Shown piece after piece: positions 58,866-64,000 of a DNA stretch of 64,000 bases (positions are counted from its first letter, which is position 1; each line of letters opens with the position of its first letter). The DNA is from an uncultured Porphyromonadaceae bacterium (GTDB taxonomy: Bacteria; Bacteroidota; Bacteroidia; Bacteroidales; Muribaculaceae), in the NCBI GenBank assembly GCA_947573485.1, contig CANPGB010000011.1:1-64000 (forward strand). The letters run 5' to 3'. The notes under the pieces were generated by a model. The model did no database searches. It worked only from the letters and a program-made list of their open reading frames with translations, and was not told the DNA's origin. A program made the translations under genes and the position numbers.

Positions 58866-60527
58866 ATGAAAATACACCATAAATCAGGTCTGATTTTCGG
58901 AGCCATGGCGCTTGCGAGCTTAGCGTCGTGCAGCGACGATACGAAGTACGACAATCCGTCGGGCGAGACTTATATCTTCACAATCGCCGTGAGCAACGGC
59001 GGCTTTACGGGCGCCGAAACCATAAACGGTACTCTCGATGAGGATACCCGCAGCGTGGAGTTCACCATCCCCGCCGAAACCGACATCGAGGCAGTGCGCT
59101 TCACCACCAAGCTCTCGTTGGGCGCCTCGCTCGACAAGGAGAGCTACGATGTGAGCACGGGCGCCGCCGACATCACCGTTGTCAACAATATGAACAGCAG
59201 CGTATATCACGCCACGTTCAATATCCTGCCGGCCACCGAGCACCCCATTGTGCGCTCGATAGAGTGTATCGACGACCAGGGTAATACCTGCACGGGCTTT
59301 GTGAGCGATGTGACGGGTACTGTATACCTCAACTGCGAGAACTCAGCCACGGCTTCGATAACCGCGGTTAATGTGCTTCCTCGCCGCACAAGCTACACTC
59401 TCACCGAGAGCACCGACGGCAAGGTTTATGCCTCGAATCCCGGCAAGATTGAGCTCGACTTCGAGGGCCTTACCACTACCTACGACCTCTCGTTTGCCGG
59501 TGTGCCCACCTTCGGTGCAGACTTTGCAAGCGCGCTTGTATTCGATAACTCGGCAACGGCCACTATCTGGGCCGACTATGAGGCTGAGAACACCCGCTGG
59601 ACGCAGTTCGACGGCGAAAACCTCTTCATACTCTCGCGTGAGGGCGGAACAAATCCGTGCATCATCCGCTGGGACGATGTCAAGGCCGGTTCGCCCGTGA
59701 GCCGCCAGCTCGACAAGACGGGTATCTCGGGCGGTACGTTTGAAATCAGTGCCGGCGGCATTGCCTACGGTCATTTCTACGCCTGCAACCTCACCACAGG
59801 CCTCGGCGCCGACCAGCCCCTGAAGATTTATCACTGGGCTGATGCCGATGCCACCTGTGAGACCCTCGTTGATTTCTCGGACGACACCAATGTGAAGGGT
59901 CGCTGGGGCGATAACTTCAGTGTAACCCTCGACGAGAACGGCAACGGTTACCTCTGGCTCTTTGCCCACGTGGCAGGTGATGAGGCCGTGCGCTTCCGCG
60001 TGGAGAACTTCACAAGCGTATCGGCTGAGCCCGAGAAGCTTGCGACTCCCTACAGCGTAGGCTACTATGCGTCGATCAACCCTGTTATCGGCGAGGACGG
60101 TCTCTATACCCTTACCTCTACCTACCAGCGCACCATACTGCTTGTAGACCAGAACCTTGAGCTGCTCAACCGCATCGACCCCAAAGAGGGCTGCGAGTTC
60201 CCCGTTACCGCCGAGGCCGACGCCCGCGTTATCAACTTCAACGGCGAGCGCTATATGCTTACCACCAACTGTTTCTCGTGGAGCTACAACGGCGCGCAGA
60301 CCCTGCGTGTTTACGACCTCTCGTCTGGCATGAACACCACCATGGCGTTCTCCGATTTCAGCGAGGGCAACCACGATGTTCTCTGGAGCTACAGCCTGAG
60401 CGGCGGCAAGTGCTCGGCCTTCTCGGCCAACACCGGCGCAGCTGTGGGCCCCGACGGCAACCTCCGCATAATGGCGGCCGCACCGCGCGCAGGTTTCATA
60501 CTCTGCGAGGTTCCCAAAAAGAAATAA
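58866..60527 (+). CDS. Exported lipoprotein with Ig-like N-terminus and beta-propeller-like C-terminus (DUF4623-like)
   Basis: 553-residue lipoprotein (ALASLASC, Cys20 followed by SDD). Residues about 30-210 are beta-rich repeats with bacterial-Ig character (VSNGGFTGAETINGTLDEDTRSVEFTIPAETDIEAVRFTTKLS, then ITVVNNMNSSVYHATFNI). Residues about 225-550 contain repeated blades with W/Y-rich strands (NTRWTQFDGENLFILSREGG, IYHWADADATCETLVDF, VSLDENGNGYLWLF-type). It sits in the SusE position and probably binds ligand at the surface. The DUF4623 assignment is from memory of similar loci and is tentative. Confidence 0.65.
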   Translation: MKIHHKSGLIFGAMALASLASCSDDTKYDNPSGETYIFTIAVSNGGFTGAETINGTLDEDTRSVEFTIPAETDIEAVRFTTKLSLGASLDKESYDVSTGAADITVVNNMNSSVYHATFNILPATEHPIVRSIECIDDQGNTCTGFVSDVTGTVYLNCENSATASITAVNVLPRRTSYTLTESTDGKVYASNPGKIELDFEGLTTTYDLSFAGVPTFGADFASALVFDNSATATIWADYEAENTRWTQFDGENLFILSREGGTNPCIIRWDDVKAGSPVSRQLDKTGISGGTFEISAGGIAYGHFYACNLTTGLGADQPLKIYHWADADATCETLVDFSDDTNVKGRWGDNFSVTLDENGNGYLWLFAHVAGDEAVRFRVENFTSVSAEPEKLATPYSVGYYASINPVIGEDGLYTLTSTYQRTILLVDQNLELLNRIDPKEGCEFPVTAEADARVINFNGERYMLTTNCFSWSYNGAQTLRVYDLSSGMNTTMAFSDFSEGNHDVLWSYSLSGGKCSAFSANTGAAVGPDGNLRIMAAAPRAGFILCEVPKKK

Positions 60528-60545
60528 CCCTAAGACCTATATCAC

Positions 60546-63206
60546 ATGAAAAAACTTGCAATCGCGGCTATTACCGGTATGGCACTCGCCATATCGGGAG
60601 CCAATGCCCAGAATCTGACGGGCAAGAAAGTGTATATAAATCCCGGTCACGGTGGTTTTGAGGCCAGCGCGGGAGTGCGTATCCCCGGCGAGTTTGCCAA
60701 CGGTTACCGCTCCGACGGTTCGGTGTCAACCGACCGCTGGAACCCATCGATTCCTTTCCCCACGGTGTGTGAGGAAGGATGCTGGGAGTCGAAGCACAAC
60801 CTGTGGCGCGGTCTTGAGCTGCAGCGTCTGCTTGAAAAGGCCGGAGCCACGGTTAAGATGTCGCGCACCCAGAACCGCCCCGAAGATGACCGTATCCTCC
60901 AGGAAATCGGTGAGGAGGCTACCGCATGGGGTGCCGACATGTTCCTGTCGATCCACTCCAACGGTAACGGTGCCAACTACCTGATGACTATCTTCCGCAG
61001 CGCCGACCCCCGTCCCGGTCAGCCCTTCGATATCAATGCCCCTGACCTGCCCGAGTCGAAAGAAATGGCCCGCACCGGTTGGAAGCATCTGCATGCCAAC
61101 CCCGTAACCTGCTGGCAGTCGCTCAAAGACCCCTCGAGCCCCTATGCCGTTGCCGACTCGGCGTTCTACTCCAGCTGGACCGACGGCTATCACCTTGGCG
61201 TTCTGCGCAAGCTGTGGGTGCCCGGCTATCTTGCCGAAATCGCTTTCCACGACTATAAGCCCGAGACACACCGTATGCTCAACGAGGACTATAGCAAAAT
61301 GGTTGCTTTCCAACTCTTTACTGCTACCTGCGAGTCGCTCGGCGCAGATCAGCCTTCGGTAGGTGTCATTGCCGGTGCTGCCAAAGACGGCAAGCGCATT
61401 TTCCGTGACCCGCTCTTCCTTGGTGCCACCTACGGTGACCACGACCAGTACAAGCCTGTGAACGGTGCTACCGTGACCCTCACCGGCAACGGCGTGAACG
61501 AGACCTATACCACCGACCAGTACTACAACGGTTTCTTCTTCTTCCCCGACCTCAAGCCCGGCACCTATCACCTCACTATCGAGGCTGCCGGTTACGACAA
61601 GTATGAGGAGGATGTGGAGTGCGTGGCCGCCAAGTGCCAGGGCCCCATTGCCATGCTCAACGACCCCTCGTATGACCCCGCCACCGACATTGCCCAGCCT
61701 AACATCTATGCTTCGGCCCTCAAGGCTCTCGACGGCAACCAGGTGAGCTTCCTTCTCAACGCCGATGCCACCTCTGTGGCAGTTAACCTGCTCAAAGACG
61801 GCAAGGTTGTGAAGACCCTCGACTTCGGCCCCCAGGCCATGGGTACAGTGACACTCACACTTCCCGACGACGCAGTTGCCGCAGGCGACTACACCTGGTC
61901 TGTGACCGCACGTGCCGAGGCACTCACGGGTGAGCCCAAACAGTTCTCTGTCAACGGCGACCCTCTGCTTGACATTGCCAATGCGCGCGGCCTCTCGATC
62001 GACCGCAATCCTGCCAGCCCCGCTTTCGGCCGCATCTATGTTACCTCCAATGAGGTTAACGGCAAGAAGGGCGAACGTATGGGCACCGGCGTGTATATTC
62101 TTGACCCCACTTTCGCCGATGTCACCGGCCAGGGCAACAAACCCTATGCAGGCGGCATAAAATGGAACGGCTCTTCGAGCCCCATGCGCGTAGAGGCAGC
62201 TCCCGACGGTCAGGTTTATATCTGCGACTGGACAGACTCTTCGCTTACCGGAGTCTATGTAATGGATCCCGAGAATCCTCAGGGAGACTTCCGCCCCGTG
62301 TTCGGTGGCACCTACACAGACAAGGACGGTATCTATACCAACGGCAGCGAGTTCCTCCATGGTTCAATAGCAGATATGTGCGTTACCGGCACCGGCGCCG
62401 ACACCAAGCTCTACACTCTTGACGAGGACCACACAACCGTAGCCACCGGCACACCCAGCGACAAGGGTTTCGTGCTCCGCTACGACATCGGCGCCACCAC
62501 CGAGCCCTGGACAAAAGCTCCCGACAAGACTTATGGCAACTGCGGCGGCAAGCTCGCCAACATCAACCAGTCGATAGCCCCCGACGGCCACGGCGGTATC
62601 TGGGTAGGCCATAACCGCGACACCAACTCCGAGCAGTATCCTTCGGCTCTGCACTTCAACGCAGCAGGCGAGTGGGATTACACTTGCGGTGATGCGAATA
62701 TCTTCAAGAGCTCGACACCTCTCGGTGCACTGGGCGTGAATAACGACGGTTCGCTTGTTGCCGTTGCCGGCAAGACCGACATACGCATTGCCGAGGCTAC
62801 CTACGATGCAGCCGGCAAGCCCACCCTCACTCTCAAATATGTGATTGGCTCGACCTACGGCGCTCGTCCCTTCGCTGTAGACTTCGACGCAGCCGATAAC
62901 GTGTATGTCGCTTTCAACGACAATGGCGGTGGTGTAGGCGCCTGGGCTCTGCCTAAGGAGAACAACGAGTTCACCACCCTTGCCAACGAGCCCGTGAAGG
63001 TAGCAGCCGGTGTCTTCGAGAGCACCGTTGCCGACCACAAGATTTTCTTCGACGGCACAACGTTCACTGCCGGTGGCGAACTTATCGAAATCTACACCGC
63101 ATCGGGTGTGAAGGTAGCCCAGGGCTACACTGTTGATGCAAGCGGTCTTGCATCGGGTGTATACATTGCCCGCGCAGGCAAGCAGTCGATAAAAGTTATC
63201 AAATAA
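60546..63206 (+). CDS. N-acetylmuramoyl-L-alanine amidase (Amidase_3) with propeller-like C-terminus and T9SS-like tail
   Basis: 886-residue exported enzyme (signal MKKLAIAAITGMALAISGANAQ). The Amidase_3 domain (about 26-265) has zinc ligands His35 (NPGHGG), Glu81 (CWESKHN) and His137 (LSIHSNG) and the catalytic Glu231 (LAEIAFHDY). A carboxypeptidase-regulatory-like domain (about 305-365) is followed by an Ig-like segment and a propeller-like region from about 470 (ARGLSIDRNPASPAFGRIYV ... SSPMRVEAAPDGQVYICDWTD). The end (GELIEIYTASGVKVAQGYTV ... GVYIARAGKQSIKVIK) fits a T9SS type A sorting domain. It cleaves the sugar-peptide bond of peptidoglycan, probably outside the cell. Confidence 0.9.
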   Translation: MKKLAIAAITGMALAISGANAQNLTGKKVYINPGHGGFEASAGVRIPGEFANGYRSDGSVSTDRWNPSIPFPTVCEEGCWESKHNLWRGLELQRLLEKAGATVKMSRTQNRPEDDRILQEIGEEATAWGADMFLSIHSNGNGANYLMTIFRSADPRPGQPFDINAPDLPESKEMARTGWKHLHANPVTCWQSLKDPSSPYAVADSAFYSSWTDGYHLGVLRKLWVPGYLAEIAFHDYKPETHRMLNEDYSKMVAFQLFTATCESLGADQPSVGVIAGAAKDGKRIFRDPLFLGATYGDHDQYKPVNGATVTLTGNGVNETYTTDQYYNGFFFFPDLKPGTYHLTIEAAGYDKYEEDVECVAAKCQGPIAMLNDPSYDPATDIAQPNIYASALKALDGNQVSFLLNADATSVAVNLLKDGKVVKTLDFGPQAMGTVTLTLPDDAVAAGDYTWSVTARAEALTGEPKQFSVNGDPLLDIANARGLSIDRNPASPAFGRIYVTSNEVNGKKGERMGTGVYILDPTFADVTGQGNKPYAGGIKWNGSSSPMRVEAAPDGQVYICDWTDSSLTGVYVMDPENPQGDFRPVFGGTYTDKDGIYTNGSEFLHGSIADMCVTGTGADTKLYTLDEDHTTVATGTPSDKGFVLRYDIGATTEPWTKAPDKTYGNCGGKLANINQSIAPDGHGGIWVGHNRDTNSEQYPSALHFNAAGEWDYTCGDANIFKSSTPLGALGVNNDGSLVAVAGKTDIRIAEATYDAAGKPTLTLKYVIGSTYGARPFAVDFDAADNVYVAFNDNGGGVGAWALPKENNEFTTLANEPVKVAAGVFESTVADHKIFFDGTTFTAGGELIEIYTASGVKVAQGYTVDASGLASGVYIARAGKQSIKVIK

Positions 63207-63220
63207 AACAGCTCCCTTTC

Positions 63221-63258
63221 GGGTGCGCCGCCCGCCTCAGCGGGTAGGGCGGTGCACC
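63221..63258 (+). terminator. Hairpin between the amidase gene and its paralogue
   Basis: GGTGCGCCGCCC pairs with GGGCGGTGCACC around a 13-nt loop containing a second small stem. The next bases are not a U-run, so it may shape differential expression within the operon rather than end it. Confidence 0.5.
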
Positions 63259-63291
63259 TGATTCCAACCATTAAAGTCACTTTTTCTCTTG

Positions 63292-64000
63292 ATGAAAAAA
63301 TTTTTACTTCTAAGTGCCGCCGCCGGTCTTAACCTTGCCGCCGTGGCAGCCGTGCCCAATATCTATGTGCTTGGATTCACAGCCGAACGGACGGGTGCCG
63401 AGCTCAGCTGCTCGTATAAACTCAATACCGAGGCTACGGCAGGTGTCTCTATCGAACTTGTGCAGGACGGCGAGGCCGTGGCTACCTACAGCGAAGGTAT
63501 CCCCGGGGCAGCCGGTGAGAACAGCTGCACAGTGACAATTCCCGGCGATATTTCGGGCGTCTTCACCATACGCCTTACCGCTACGGGCGAGTCGACTGCC
63601 GAGCAGACCGAGGCATGGGCATCGCCCGCCACCGACGACGAGCTTTTCAGTTGGTCGCGAGCCCGCGGTATCGCTGTTGACAATGACCCTGAAAGCCCCT
63701 ACTACGGCAACCTCTATATTTGCGGCACTACCGGCACCGGGTTCGCCAACTACAATTACAGAGGTATTTTTATCTATAACTACCTGCTTGAGCGCACCAA
63801 TCCTACTGTTGTGGGTTATACGGGCGGCATCGCTTACAGCGGCAACTCGTCGCCTCTGCGTGTTACAGTAGATGAGAACCATAATGTGGTAATCTGCGAC
63901 TGGACAAGCGGCACACGAGCAGCTGCAGTGATGAATCCGGGCGAGCCGACAGCCGACTTCGAGAAGCTTCTCGTTGGCAGTGTCGACGGCGTTACGACCA
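63292..64000 (+). CDS. Exported propeller-like protein, paralogue of the amidase C-terminus (3' end outside the window)
   Basis: Open from ATG 63292 to the window edge (236 codons, no stop). Signal peptide MKKFLLLSAAAGLNLAAVAA, an Ig-like segment (VYVLGFTAERTGAELSCSYKL-type), then RARGIAVDNDPESPYYGNLYI and SSPLRVTVDENHNVVICDWTSGTRAAAVMNPGEP. These align closely with the amidase segments ARGLSIDRNPASPAFGRIYV and SSPMRVEAAPDGQVYICDWTDSS. No amidase domain is present at its N-terminus. It is probably a further surface or secreted member of the SusCD locus. Confidence 0.8.
   Translation, partial: MKKFLLLSAAAGLNLAAVAAVPNIYVLGFTAERTGAELSCSYKLNTEATAGVSIELVQDGEAVATYSEGIPGAAGENSCTVTIPGDISGVFTIRLTATGESTAEQTEAWASPATDDELFSWSRARGIAVDNDPESPYYGNLYICGTTGTGFANYNYRGIFIYNYLLERTNPTVVGYTGGIAYSGNSSPLRVTVDENHNVVICDWTSGTRAAAVMNPGEPTADFEKLLVGSVDGVTT

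Overview
The window reads as a chromosomal segment of a Bacteroidales bacterium, most likely Muribaculaceae or a close relative. The evidence is the SusC/SusD pair with an STN-type SusC, the FecR/ECF-sigma pair, the Bacteroidetes promoter signature TAnnTTTG with TTG/TTTG upstream, Bacteroidales-restricted families (DUF3256, DUF4254, DUF4834), C10 and C25 peptidases, T9SS-like C-terminal tails, and moderately GC-rich housekeeping genes interrupted by visibly AT-richer accessory blocks. The genus assignment is inference.

Layout. 1-4557: partial tRNA-Leu, rpiB, an AI-2E-type permease, nagB, an outer-membrane barrel, a DUF59/MIP18 protein coupled to lpxH. 4558-6673: small accessory patch with a truncated winged-helix remnant, an archaeal-type AAA ATPase and clustered hairpin repeats. 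6674-9649: upp, lpxA, alkaline phosphatase. 9646-15028 is one tightly packed minus-strand run (DEAD-box helicase, DUF3256, xseA, xseB, GH3-type adenylase, alkaline phosphatase). 15105-19615 is a second one (DUF4254, GT9, ruvB, uvrC). 19770-24305 is a plus-strand run (psd, pssA, DUF4834, DUF2461, GT2, pyrC). 24306-24999 is a second repeat cluster.

25000-27471: a lipoprotein C10 (streptopain-like) protease followed 12 bp later by a lipoprotein serpin. Then ferritin, a GT39 transferase, a radical SAM protein and tRNA-Ser(CGA). The 3' end of that tRNA is repeated in a 128-bp tandem duplication. 31295-39536 is an AT-rich six-gene block: TolC, FtsX/MacB permease, HlyD-type adaptor, LolD-type ATPase, sigma-54 activator and soluble histidine kinase. 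A textbook -24/-12 promoter and an upstream inverted repeat precede it, so the block looks like a self-contained sigma-54-controlled export module.

39647-44197: sugar genes (GH2 with exo-glucosaminidase-type catalytic residues, ROK kinase, atypical GH43). 44360-47701: BspA-like LRR protein and a C25 gingipain-family protease sharing a duplicated signal-peptide start. Then an unrecognised ORF, yaaA and a GH13 amylase. 51467 to the end: ECF sigma, FecR anti-sigma, SusC (with STN domain), SusD, a propeller-like lipoprotein, an N-acetylmuramoyl-L-alanine amidase with propeller-like C-terminus, and a truncated paralogue of that C-terminus. This looks like a SusCD locus aimed at peptidoglycan fragments rather than a plain polysaccharide.
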